Shown here piece by piece: positions 1-10,639 of a DNA stretch of 64,000 nucleotides (the first letter of the stretch is position 1; each line of letters begins with the position of its first letter). The position numbers and the translations under genes were made by a program. The notes beneath the pieces are model-generated. The model did not search any database, was not told the origin of the DNA, and saw nothing but the letters and a program-made list of their open reading frames with translations. The DNA comes from Thinopyrum elongatum. Its lineage: Eukaryota; Streptophyta; Magnoliopsida; Poales; Poaceae. The stretch lies in assembly GCA_011799875.1 (NCBI GenBank), contig CM022298.1:55209792-55273791 (forward strand), in the 5' to 3' direction.

Positions 1-99
1 TTCCGGCATACCCGACATCATAGATCCCATGCGGGTACCCATCAGGGTCGACCCGCCTGTAACAAAGGTCAAAGTAACCGTGTGGTCATAACATCAAGG

Positions 100-325
100 G
101 GGAAACCCGAGGACTCACCCTCGGTGGATTCCACTCGATGAAATCATCAGGGTGAACGTATGAGGCATCACCCTCGAGGTTCACACTGAGGGGTTGCACG
201 ACAGAGTCGTATCGGAAGTGGAGAAGGAGGAATCACCCTCGATGACCACGACCGAACAGCTACACTGCAGAGTGTTCATCAGGAGTGTGTTACGAGGTAT
301 CACCCTCGGCACTCGATAGTAACTA
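100..325 (-). repeat. four spaced GAGG-CCTC motifs in the LTR
   Basis: Four copies of a near-palindrome (plus GAGGNATCACCCTC and variants) lie about 55-65 bp apart. The same four, in the same order, occur in the second LTR at about 58115-58320. They lie in the downstream half of the LTR, so they are probably transcribed. Confidence 0.7.
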
Positions 326-618
326 TGCAGAGTCGTACAACTAAGGGGGTGAAGTGATGTGTCGGTCTCTGGTCGTCGATCACGTTGATCGAGTAGTCGA
401 TGATGAAGCAGAGGCAACAAGGGTAAGGTGGTGGGGTCACTGATGGTTCACTACCAACTTATACTAAGCAATTTAACATAGGCAGGTAAGGTAACAATAA
501 ACAGGTTACAGAAGCAGGCTATGCATCAGAATAGGAGCAAACATTAACAGTAGCAAAATCTAATGCAAGCAGGAGAAAATAGAATGGGCGATATCTGGAT
601 GCTCAAGGGGGGGCTTGC

Positions 619-708
619 CTGGTTGCTCTAGCAAGAAGGAGGGGTCGTCAACGGGCTGCTCGTCTGGAGCGTAGTCGTACTCAGCTGCAACAGCGTCGGT
701 CTCGGCGT
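619..708 (-). other. exon-like coding block inside the LTR, copy 1
   Basis: This 90-nt block on the minus strand follows a polypyrimidine tract ending in TAG and is followed by GCAAGC, a good GC-type donor. Read in the frame that contains EQPVDDPS it has no stop and is acidic (DYAPDEQPVDDPS). The second LTR has the same block at 57713-57802 with identical length and borders. Several residues differ but there is no indel or stop. Function is unknown. Confidence 0.45.
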
Positions 709-2700
709 CTATCGAGAGAGAAGGAGGGGGGGAAGAAACAATAAATTCACGGCAAAGATGCAAACAATATGCATGACATGCTTAAATGATATGCAGAGGT
801 GTTCTACTGCCTAACTAAGTGATTTAGTTAATTTAGGAATTTATTCGGATTTATTTAATTAAAGTTTAGCACTATTTATTTATTGAAATCAGGCAAAAAT
901 TTCCATGTTCATCTAGTTAGGGGCATCTGACAGGAATACGGAGGGTGTATTCAGATTCGTATCGTCGTTCTGAGCAAGTTTCATGTACAAAGTATTTTCA
1001 TCAGAGCTACGGTTTATTTTATATTAAATTCTGAAGTTTTATTAATCATTTTTAATTTTTTAATTCAGAAATTCATTTACTGCATCAGCAATGATGTCAT
1101 GCTGACATCAGCAGTCAACATGACTGTTGACTGGTCAATTTGACCAGTGGGTCCCGGTTGTCATAGACTCAGATTTAACTAAACATAATTAGTTAGTTTA
1201 ATTCAGTGATTAGATTAACTAAACAGATTTAATTAAGTTAATTAATTATCTAATTAATTAATTAATTATTAATTATTGATTTTATTAAATTCATTTTAAT
1301 TTTTTTTTCGTTTCAGGGGCTGGGCCCCACGGGTCAGTGGCCCAGAGGGCCTTAATGGGCGCGGGCACTGCGGGCGCACGGGCGCGGCGCCGGCCAATGC
1401 GACGGCGAGGCCACGGCCACGGCCACGGCGGGGCTCGCCGGCCGGAGCAGCAGCAGCACGCAGGAGCGGCGCGGGCGGAGCGCGGCGGCAGTAGGGACGG
1501 CGGCCACAGCGGCCGAGCGCGGCCAGGCGAGCAGCAGCAGCAGGCAGAGGGAGGGGGCGGCGAGCGTGGGCGTGGGCGCAGTGGTGCGCTGGTGCTGTAG
1601 CGCATGCGCGCGCAGGCGACGCAGGCGAGCGCGGGGCGCGGCCCAGTGTTGCGGGGGTGAGCGGCAGGGGCAGCGCGCGGGGGTAGGCGCGGTTGCGCGG
1701 GCCGAGCGAGGCCAGAGCGGGGGTAGCAGGGGCTGGCGGCTGCGGCGGAGAGTGGGGGCGCGGTGCGAACGAGCAGGGAGCGTGGCGAGTTATGCGTGAC
1801 GGCAGCGGAGCAGCAGCAGATGGCGGCGGTAGCGGGCAGCAGCACGCAACAGCGGCATCAGGGGCAGCTAGCGGCGGGAGCGAGCAGAAGGAAAAACGCA
1901 GGGGGGGTCGGGGTCCTCACCCTCCGGTGTGGATGTACGGGCGGCGTGGCTCGGAGAAGCGAGTCGGGGAGGAGGAGGCGAGGACGACGGCGAACGGCGA
2001 CGGCGGGGTGGTCCGGCGAGGAGGAGGTCGAGGACGGGGCGGCGCCGGACGGCGAGGTGACGGCGTCGGGCATGGGGCGGCGTCGGCCCGATCTCGATTG
2101 GATAGGGGGAGAGGGAGAGTGGGGATCGAGGGGGGTTAGGGTTTCGAGGGTCCAGGGGAGGCTATATAGGCCAGCGGGGTGGGTCGGCCTGGCGGCCTGG
2201 TGGCCAGCTGGGCCGAGGCCCAGTTGGAGGGGGGGGGGGTTTCTTTGTTTTTTATTTTTCTGTTTCATTTCTATTTTCCTTTTACTGTTTTATTAAATGT
2301 TAGGTAACCATTACACTTTTGTGAAACGTGAGACTTAGCTCATAAACTGTAGTGAAATATCTAGCACTGTTATAAAAAGGTTTTGAGTCCATATCATTTC
2401 ATTTGCAATTTTATAAAACAAAATGGGATTAAATATTGCTGTTTTGGATCTGTTAGAGTCACTAAATTAATTTATTAATTGTTGGTTACAATTTTATAAT
2501 TGCCTCTGACTTATTTGCTATTTAATGAACATTTTAGTTTCAGGTTTGAACAACTTTTATTTTCCACTTTGAATTTAATTTGAAGTTTGAATTAGGAGTT
2601 TGAAATGCAATATGATGCAAATGATGATTAGGCACTGTTAACCTTGCTGACATGGCATTAACTAAGGATGATCATTGTTGTTAATACAGGGGGTGTTACA

Positions 2701-3372
2701 GCAACGCCGGCCGTCGCTCTATGTTCGCCAAGTCTAACGTGGTGCCAGACTGGGTCCGGAATGACCCCGACCTCGCCGCTACCTGGGCCCTCGACCACTA
2801 TGTCACCACTGCGGAGACGGCTATGAGGTGTCGCCACCTCCTTGATGGTGAGCTTGCCAATATCGGCGAGGAGTGGTTGCTTAGCGACTCCTCCGCCAAT
2901 ACCGATAGGGGCAAGGCCGTCGCCAGGTCATTGTCTGCGGTGGCCCTCCACACCACACAGCAGGAAGCGGAGCGGCTCCTCAGTGAGCAGCAGGTAGTGG
3001 TTAAACAAGGCTAACGCGGCGAACCGGTGGCCTATCGTTGTTGGATTGGCAATGACGACGACGGCATGGATGGCGACAGTGGTGCGGTTGGGTAGGGCGG
3101 CCGTGCCTACAAGGTGGTTGTCCAGTACAAGCTTCAGGCTTTATTTACTTTCTAGTTAGACGGTCGAAATATCGGCCTTATTTGTAAATTATGTCCGAGC
3201 ATGAATGAAATTCGATGTGTTTGCTGAAATTTGTCCCGTTTGATTAAATCCGGCTTGAATTGTATGCGGATAGCTTTGGATGGCCGGTCCTCGCATCCGT
3301 GGCCAAGGACTAGTCCCTCCGGTCTGCGGACGGGTGTGGTGTCTGGCTTGGGGGTTAGCGTTGGAGATTCCC
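2701..3372 (+). mobile_element. 3' part of a Harbinger-like element with ORF relic
   Basis: The Gypsy LTR interrupts this unit at 2700. An ORF relic reads from 2701 to a stop at 3014, with motifs such as VPDWVRNDPDLAATWALDH. A separate frame over 3045-3155 has an acidic run (NDDDGMDGDSGAVG), a TAG, and then YKVVVQYKLQAL. From memory, repeat-encoded proteins of Triticeae have similar tails. The unit ends near 3372 in a sequence that reads GGGAATCTCCAACG on the minus strand, followed by TAA, which fits a PIF/Harbinger end. The other end is lost, so the class is inferred. Confidence 0.4.
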
Positions 3373-4446
3373 TAATGCATGGAAGGAGGCCACAAGCATA
3401 TGTCTCTCTCAGGAAAGAAGGAAAACAGATAGCACTGCAGGTGGCAAGAGCACCAACTTAACATCTGATATCCACGAGGGCAGACATGAGTTTGTGGATT
3501 TGTCGTCTGCTATGCGGAAAACATAGATGAGCGCGTTGGCCAGGAGCGAGTTGAAGTCGTCGCAAAACACCTCAAAGAGCAGAGGACGCCGGAAGCACTT
3601 CTTGTCGTGTGTCGCGCACGTGAGGCGGGTGGCCAGCACGTCCCTAGCCAGATGTGTGCGGTATGCTACAAAGGCAGCTTGCATTTGGCGGTCGGACATG
3701 ATGAAGCAGGCCCATGGGCCCTGGAGGACGTCAAGCCTGTTGGGCTACTGACGGTGTTGTGCACCGGGGGCGGCTTCTCGAAGGGGAGCCTGGTAGTAGG
3801 CCTGCCACACGGCCCAGGAGACCACCAAGGGGCTAGCAGTAGGAAGAACCCAGAGGATCGGATAAGCATCTAGAGACCATCTTGACCCCCAAGTATGCAT
3901 GACAGCGGCGAGATCAGATCTACCTCCATGTAAAACCCTAGGTCCCATCGCCTATATAAGGTGAGGCCTAAGGGAATCACAAGGTCATCTACTTCCTTAG
4001 ACCTAGATTCTCGATAGCGAAGCACATCTCCCCCTTGTAGTTCCTCGCACGAGGTATCCCACCGTGAATATAAACACAAAGTAGGACGTAGGATATTACT
4101 CCTTTCCGGAGGCCCGAACCTGGGTAAACTCTCTTTTGGACCTTCATTCTAGTACTTCCGGCCACATTCGCTACTCTACCGAGGGCACTAACGCATTTAT
4201 GCACCGCTGGAAACAATAATGAAAACCACACCAGTGATGAAGATCAATTTTTTTCCCACATTTTGATGTTACACAAAGTCATCTTGATCACCATTACATT
4301 GACGTCGTGGGGCGGGTAGGTTCACCACCCAAAATTACATTCATCTTCTATTTTCAGATATAAGGCTTTGTTTCCAAAATTTAATTGAATTTGTAATATC
4401 ACCTTAATTCAACAGTAGAACATAAAAAACTACTGTTCTTTTTCAG
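3373..4446. other. degraded intergenic sequence with LTR-like fragment
   Basis: No intact gene is present. A minus-strand frame at 3409-3699 (starting MSDRQMQAAFVAYRTH) matches nothing I recognise. From about 3900 to 4250 the sequence looks like the 3' part of a Triticeae Gypsy LTR: a TATA-like TATATAAGG near 3952, then AAGCACATCTCCCCCTTG, then CCCGAACCTGGGTAAAC near 4114. Neither boundary nor a target duplication can be defined. The final bases (TTTTTCAG, ending at 4446) are the preserved acceptor of the pseudogene that follows. Confidence 0.35.
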
Positions 4447-5430
4447 GGCGCCAGTTGTCGAATAAGGTGGGGTCAAGGCAGTGGAAAAGGAACGGAAAAT
4501 ACTAGAGAACACCAACTAGCCAGACATCATATATGTCTACACATTCGAGGACCGCATGGACCTGCTCAGGGTTGTGATAGTCGGTGGGAGCGGGATGCCC
4601 TACCACAACGGGCTCTTCTTCGTTGGCCTACACCTGCCGCCATCCTATCATGTTGTGTCTTCGATGATCTACTACCACTCATTTGGTCTCCGCCTCAACC
4701 CCAACCTCTACAACTCTGGCTTAGTGTGCTTCAAGCTGCTCAACACCTTTGGTGGTGAGGCATCTGAGGTCTGGTCACTAGCGATATCAAGTCTCCAGCA
4801 GGTTGTTGTCTTTATCCAGTGTCGAGGATAATTTGTTTGATGCCAACATTTGGCATTGCCAATACTTGGCAAGCCAACAATTGGCAATATCAAAAGTTGA
4901 TAAAAAAATTGACAACTTCTTGTGAGGTTGACAAGTAAACATGGTAACGAACTAAGCAATAGCCAGTATTTGGCATTTGCCAAACGTTGGCATGTCAATT
5001 TTTGACATCAAACCAATCATGCTCTATACTCAATGACCAACCTTTCTACAATGAGGCCGGTTATCAGACCCTAGTCGGCAAGCCAAGGGACGCCACAACA
5101 CACGACCCTACAATAAAAACGCGTACTTGCTCACTTTTGAACCATGCTCCACCTGTTGCGCCAGTCATCATCGCGGGGATTTGAGGAATTTGTCAAGGAA
5201 AAGTCCACTCTTAGAGCATGTGAGGTGTACCTGAGAGAGTGTGTAGTTGGCAGTTCGCACGCTCGATGGTGATGCATGCGCCACCAAGGGAAGCAAAGAG
5301 GACTGATCATGCCTGGCTGGGTTGAGGCTGACGCTAGCCAATGTGTTGCCCAAACTCGTGGCAGCACTGACAGATATTGGTGCTGAGGGATGTGAGTGCG
5401 ACCAGTTCCACGAGCTACGAGACATGTTGA
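4447..5430 (+). pseudogene. UBC23/24/25-type ubiquitin-conjugating enzyme E2 pseudogene
   Basis: This relic covers the UBC domain and C-terminal tail of the large plant E2 family that includes PHO2/UBC24. It keeps EDRMDLLRVVIVGG, MPYHNGLFF, GLRLNPNLYNSG, the catalytic-cysteine segment GLVCFKLLNTF (Cys codon 4727-4729), LNDQPFYNEAGYQTLVGKP, GFEEFVKE and, near the end, ANVLPKLVAALTDIGAEG. It starts at a preserved intron acceptor. It is broken by TAG at 4517-4519, by a 179-bp MITE at 4835-5013 that replaces the segment joining IQ to LNDQP, and by frameshifts near 5100-5190. The normal role of the family is ubiquitin transfer; PHO2 acts in phosphate homeostasis. The N-terminal exons are not upstream, where transposon debris begins. 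The family call is firm; the exact member is not. Confidence 0.8.
4835..5013. mobile_element. 179-bp hairpin MITE inside the E2 pseudogene
   Basis: The ends are inverted copies starting GTTTGATG, and the arms are rich in repeated TTGGCA/TGCCAA words, so the whole unit can fold back. It separates two parts of one E2 exon. No clear target duplication is visible, so the superfamily is undetermined. Confidence 0.55.
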
Positions 5431-7045
5431 AACTAGAAGATAATGTGCACGTTGCTGCAGGAATTGGTTGATGAAAAATTGGGTTGACATGAGAATCAAA
5501 ATTAAAAGTACATTTGAATTATTTTATATGATTATGTATCTCTCCTATCTAAAAAAGAAGTAGCATTCCCTGTTTCTCTTCCATTTCATCAAGCCCTCCC
5601 ACATCGTTCTTCCCATCCCCCACTCTTTGTTTTTCCTTCCCATTTTCCCTAACATCCTTGCCCTAGAGACCCCCCCCCCTCCATGCATGATCTCATCCGT
5701 GCGGTTGACGCACCCCACCATCTTCTGCTGCCGCACGACGTCCCCATCCATGCAAAGCGCGTCACCTCACTGCTCATGGCTGCCTTGAGCTCCGGCACTT
5801 CCATCCACCGCTGTAGGTCACCGTCTTGGTCCCTTTGAAGCGCAGCACCTCCCTAATCGCCGCCGATAGGGGATGACGATGGTGTCGTCTGCAATATCGA
5901 TATGGGGTTTTGGGTGGCAAGCACCTGACCATGTCGCCTCGGCCACGGGTAGATGATGCTACTTATGCTAGTTAGCCATCTGTCTATGGGCTTTCATTCA
6001 GTTTTTCTCTAGTTAACCGGGTAACTCAATTTTCTTATACTGCATCGACAAACCTCCCCCGCCTTGCTTCGTCTGTTAGGAAAAACAAATTGACAATTCA
6101 AGGGATTTTAGTAGTCCAAAATAATTCGGAGGAAAAAGTAAGCCAAGCGAATAATGTCTACACTTATCCCTTATTTGTTTCTAACCCCAAAGCATATCCA
6201 CATTCCACAGCTAATAATTTCTCACTCTCAAAGCGTCAAGAAAAGCCTTCCCAGCATTAATTGAAAACGCAACATTAAGCACAACAAATGCAAGTTTTAC
6301 CAATAAATAAACTAATATCACTATAAAATGTGACATTATTGGTCTAGTGCTCCAAAACAAGAGTCCTGGTCCGCGTTGGCATCCACGATCGACCCTAGCT
6401 ACTACCTCAACATGGACTGAAAAACAAAACAGTGGGAACCATACGAGGGTGTCATGAGAAGCAGCTCGCCGGTATGCAATGCATGTAAGCGTCTATGGAT
6501 CGTGCCCACTGTTTTACACTCATGCATGCATGCATGCAGAGGCATGTGGTTAGTGCTGGTGTGTCAATCAAGTCCTAAAATAATGCAGTGTTGTCCATTG
6601 CCCAGAGGTGGAATTAACAAAAAATAAATAGGACAACGAGGCATGCATGTGATAGTGTTATACAATTAGCGACGCATCACGTGAAGCCATGTGGACAGGC
6701 AGTTTCGTCCCGGCCGGCTTCTCGCTCTCTCAGGTCTGTTTCTAGCTGACTCATGCGTCGAAAATACTACTAGTACGTCAGATAGTGGTATGGAGTTTGT
6801 TTACATGGATGGATTAAGTTTGGCAGATGTTCCAGCGGATGCGCCTAATTTGGGCATAATCTGCAGGGATCGATACGAAAGAACTGTTGACGTATAAATG
6901 TATTGTCTAGTCTCTTCCATCAGATCGGTCTTTTGATTGCATTGACTAGAGCATGCACTTCTACAAGAACAAATCGATACCGTTATTAGCTAGGCAGCTA
7001 GCCGTCTGAGCCAGCAAATATGCTTGGATCCAATGAAGATGGGTG
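5431..7045. other. intergenic, no gene recognised
   Basis: The stretch holds short unrelated frames, a pyrimidine-rich segment (5540-5700) with a C run near 5668, and a GCAT tandem run at about 6518-6540. The short ORF at 6691-6897 has no recognisable motif. Confidence 0.5.
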
Positions 7046-7048
7046 TAA

Positions 7049-8156
7049 AAGCATCTACAGCCGACCCCTCAAACGCCGGCGGACGCGATCGGGCGCGTCC
7101 GTGGAGAGTTACCGGTCACGCTTTAAATATTTGATTTTACAACCGGACATCTCAAATTAGAAATCTCAAATCCATATTATTACATGCAACATGAAACCTA
7201 ATCTAAGCAGAGCTCGCCCGGTTCCGCCGCGCCCATGTCCGTCGACCGGCTGCGTTCCCCAGAGTGTGGGTTCGGTCGCCAGCAAGGTAGAGTAGGGCAT
7301 GGGACATGAGCCGGCTCACGGCACTCAAGGTGCCGCCGTCTCCCATGCCCTACTCTTTCCTCGTCGGAGCCCGGAACCCAAACGGTGCCGGTGGACGTCA
7401 GAGCGATGATGGATCCGTCCTGTGACGAGCCGGCGACATCCACCACGACGCAGTTGCGGCGCCCGGACTTGTGCACCATACGGGGCGCTGGAGAATGCGA
7501 CTTCGCCTCGCCGACGTCCACCGCCGCGAGGTCTGCCGCCGCCTCCCGCGTCCTCTACCTCGCACGGCGGGCACGCCGTGCCATGTTTTCATCGGATGAC
7601 GCCCATGGTGCGTATGTGGCCACGGCACGCCAACGGAGGGGTTGCGCGTCCACCACCGCATTCGGACGCTAGACGGACCGCACTGCCTCCCATGAGGCAG
7701 CGATGGCACACCTAGCGCCAGATCCATGCGCCATTTGGGTGGACGGAATGGATTTTCGACGGAAGGAGTCTGTGTGAGGGCCTCCACCCGGGAGCGGCGG
7801 AGCGCAAGCCAGACGGCCATCTCCTCCTCAGGGCCGGTGGAATGAGCTCGGGGTCGACGGATCTGAACGTGAAGGCCTCGGATCTACTGTCTGCCATGCC
7901 GGAGATCGCAGGACAGGAGCTTGGGTGGCTAAGGGGAGTGGAGAGGAATGGAGTAAAGTGGCTAGGGTTTGATCCGGCGAGCGGATGGGGAAAATATATG
8001 TGGGGTCGGATGGGCCAGCGTGGGCTGGGTCCGACGTGGTGGACTCGCCCGGTCGCCCCATATCCGTTCCATTTTGGACTGGATATGAGGGATATCGGTC
8101 AGTCTGGGCGTTTGAGACCCATCTGACGGGTTTAGGAAGCTCGGCTGTAGATGCTC
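7049..8156. mobile_element. PIF/Harbinger-like non-autonomous element
   Basis: The ends are inverted repeats: AAGCATCTACAGCCGA at left, and TCGGCTGTAGATGCTC at right, which is the complement of GAGCATCTACAGCCGA. The flanks are TAA at 7046-7048 and TAA at 8157-8159, the usual PIF/Harbinger target duplication. The 1108-bp interior is GC-rich with only short frames in several registers, and I recognise no transposase. It is probably a deletion derivative. Confidence 0.65.
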
Positions 8157-8159
8157 TAA

Positions 8160-8912
8160 GTATATATGCAATATCGGCCGATCGACCTATAAAGCCCTTC
8201 CGGGGCGCGCATGGCATCACCATCTTTATTATCCAGATGCAAATTCTTCCTCTTTTCGTGGCCAAGAGATCCTGGATATAGATGGATACCTGGATGAAGA
8301 AGGCTGAAGATCCGGCCTTTCCGCGACAGAGAAGGTTCCCGTGCCCTGTGGTTCATATGTGCACCCTGCTGCAGTACAGTACGTCCGTCCAGCCCGTCTC
8401 TAGTGACCACTGATCGACCATTGCAATGCCTGGTGCACGACGACCGTAGAGAGGAACCACCATCCGGCCGTCACAGTCACCGTAGGTAGTAGGACCTCTC
8501 TCTCATTTGGAACCTGCCTGCAGAATCAGAAACCCCATCGTAGCCGCAAAGGGCACTTGATTCCTGGCAGTTGCAGGCGTCCTTTCCTTCGATACACGGC
8601 TAATCAAACTAACGCAATGGCGGATGAGCCGAGCAATACAGCGGTTTGTTGTTTTGCTTAGGGCAGGCTACTTGCGTTGTGTTGTAATGTGTGTGGTGGT
8701 TGATCTTTGGATTGACCCCGGTATAAGCTATACTTGTTGTTCACAGCGAGAGATGGTCCTTTGTAACTGTCTTCTGCCTTCTATAAAAATATGATACGCC
8801 ACTCTTAAAAAGATAAAAATATAACGCTGACATGTGGGCCTAGCTCAGCGCGAGTGAACGACGAGGAACCTGCTGAATATTCAACCTCGCGCATCTGAAA
8901 ATATATATACTA
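8160..8912. other. intergenic upstream of the AVT1-like gene
   Basis: No gene is recognised. About 8640-8820 resembles the untranslated tail of a grass LINE (T/G-rich, ending in TATAAAAATATGATACGCC and an A-rich run). This assignment is weak. Confidence 0.35.
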
Positions 8913-8955
8913 CTCCCTCCGATCCATATTAGTTGTCGCTGGTTTAGTACAACTA
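8913..8955. mobile_element. truncated Stowaway MITE end
   Basis: CTCCCTCCGATCCATATTAG, preceded by TA, is a typical Triticeae Stowaway terminus. The matching inverted half is absent, so only one end remains, about 65 bp upstream of the AVT1-like TATA box. Confidence 0.6.
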
Positions 8956-9021
8956 GTTCGTTTAATCGGTGTCGCCACCACGGAATCCCCCCGAGAGAAG
9001 AGCAGCCACATTGCCGTTGTG

Positions 9022-9027
9022 TATAAA
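9022..9027 (+). promoter_or_regulatory. TATA box of the AVT1-like gene
   Basis: TATAAA lies about 130 bp before the ATG at 9155 and is followed by a C/T-rich leader typical of grass 5' UTRs. Confidence 0.55.
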
Positions 9028-9473
9028 CACCCACGTCCCCCTCTCGCTCCTTCATTCTTCTCCTCACACTTTACTATCTCCCTCTCGTGTCTCTCGTTCC
9101 CTCTGTATTGCTCGCCCCAACGGCCATTGCCTTTAAGCAAGCTTGAGGGCAGCGATGAGGAGCTCGGTGTCGGATCAGAGCTTCGTCATGGAGAGCGACG
9201 ACGAGGAGCACCAGCTGGGGGGCAGCGAGGAGGAGGAGGAGTCGGACGGGTCGTCGTCGTGCGGGAGCCCGCGGGTGGTCGAGGCCGCCGGCGGTGGCCA
9301 CCCCGGCTCCTACGCCAGCCACCAGTGGCCGCAGAGCTACAGGTGCGTACGTACGCAGCGGTGGCCACAGCCAGCTGCATCATGCAGAGCTTCTTATTTA
9401 CTCCTGCTAATAACATTTCCTTGTTAATCGGTAGTGCTATTTTTGCATGCATCTCAAACATTCCTGACCATAT

Positions 9474-9597
9474 AAATGACTACTGGTGTTTGGCTGTGTG
9501 CATCTTAGTTATGCAGAGGTCGGGTGATACTCTTAATGTTTTGTATCATTTTGATGCTACATTTTGAGATAATAAAAGCGCTCTTTATCGAAAAAAA
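9474..9597 (+). mobile_element. truncated LINE 3' tail in intron 1
   Basis: The sequence has the tail seen in grass LINEs: TGGCTGTGTGCATC, GTTATGCAGAGGTCGG, a T-rich stretch, AATAAAAGCGCTCTTTATCG and a short A tract. It lies 130 bp after exon 1, where the missing second exon would be sought. Confidence 0.5.
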
Positions 9598-10639
9598 TAC
9601 TGTAAAAGCTTAATTTATTTTCAAGTTGAAAGTTCCACTTGTAAGTAGTCTGAACATTTGAATTGCTCGGTTTGCAAATTAAAAATTTCGGTTTATCATG
9701 AAATTCCAACTGAAGTTGGAACACTTCTGCTTCGGTACACCCCCCCTCACAAAGCGTATAAAGGGTAATTTAGACCTTCGATAAATCGTATCCATTTTCG
9801 TACGTACCATGGAATATGACATACGTTCGGAGGACCTCCTCTACGCTGGAATACGATACAGGCAAAGGTAACCTGGGCCGGCCCATTTGCGCTGGAAAAT
9901 CAACAAAAATTACGCCCTACATGGGTATCGAACTCACGACCAGGGATAAAATTCCTACCACTGCTAGCCACTTCGCCTGCCTAACTCAAGTGATGGAATA
10001 GCAGTGCCACACCTAAAGAATTAGCGGAAGCGGCAACACTTTAACACCAATTCACAAATACTAAAATGGGTGCGCGGATCTAACACACAAGCTCCCGCGA
10101 GTGCATAACATCACTAGTCCAAAACGACTTATTTTTTTGAAATTTCGTATGTGAATTTCTGTTTGACAAAGTAAATATTTTTTAAACCCAAACATTTTCA
10201 AAATCTGTGAACATATTTTTTTTAAACTCAAACCTTTTGTGAACAATGTTTCAGACTCTCAAACTTTGTTCTAGAAAAATAAGAGCAGAATTGAAAACGA
10301 GAACATTTCTTGAAACTACAAACATTTTTTTTAAATACGAACATTTTCTTAAACAGGAACAAAACTGAAAACACGGACATTTTCTGAAACTACGAACAAT
10401 TATTTCAAAATGCGAACATTTTATGAATTCCTCAGAATGTTTTTGTATTTTCAAATTGCTCATAATGTCAAAACACGAACATTTTTACAAAGAGCAAAAA
10501 TTTTTTGCCCACGAACATTTTTCTTTTAACATTTTATGAAAATCACTATTGAAATTGGAATTTCAAGAAAAATATGAATAAAAATTTGAAACAATTTTTT
10601 TGAATTTGCTCGAACATTTTTTTGTATTCGTGTAGAAAA

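Larger units (their letters stand above)
1..2700 (-). mobile_element. Gypsy LTR, 5' portion, minus strand
   Basis: On the minus strand this begins TGTAACACCCCC at 2700. It matches the LTR that starts at 55584 in order along its length: the AT-rich start, a GC-rich middle, the TTGACC-rich stretch, the coding-like block and the four GAGG-CCTC motifs. It runs off the left edge after about 2.7 kb of a 4.1-kb LTR. No polypurine tract lies next to the TG end and the right flank is unrelated sequence, so this is the outer edge of a 5' LTR or of a solo LTR. A TATA-like box (minus CTATATAG, about 2162-2169) precedes the GC-rich leader. Long ORFs in the GC-rich part are composition artefacts. Confidence 0.85.

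Noticed and set aside
1083..1160. TTGACC/GGTCAA cluster as a stress (WRKY W-box) promoter
   Set aside because: Both LTRs carry such words, but downstream of the presumed start of transcription and in many spacings. Without expression data it is not worth a claim.
1291..2296. Long overlapping ORFs on both strands in the GC-rich block of the left LTR
   Set aside because: Several frames are open at once and consist of Arg/Ala/Pro/Gly runs, as expected from GC-rich composition; they have no domain and differ from the right LTR.
7198..8410. Overlapping ORFs inside and beside the Harbinger-like element
   Set aside because: They run in all frames through the terminal repeats and show no transposase or MYB motif.
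9816..10001. Candidate for the missing second AVT1 exon
   Set aside because: The translation does not resemble the AVT1 region between the N-terminus and the first membrane segment, and the segment lies inside the TIR element.
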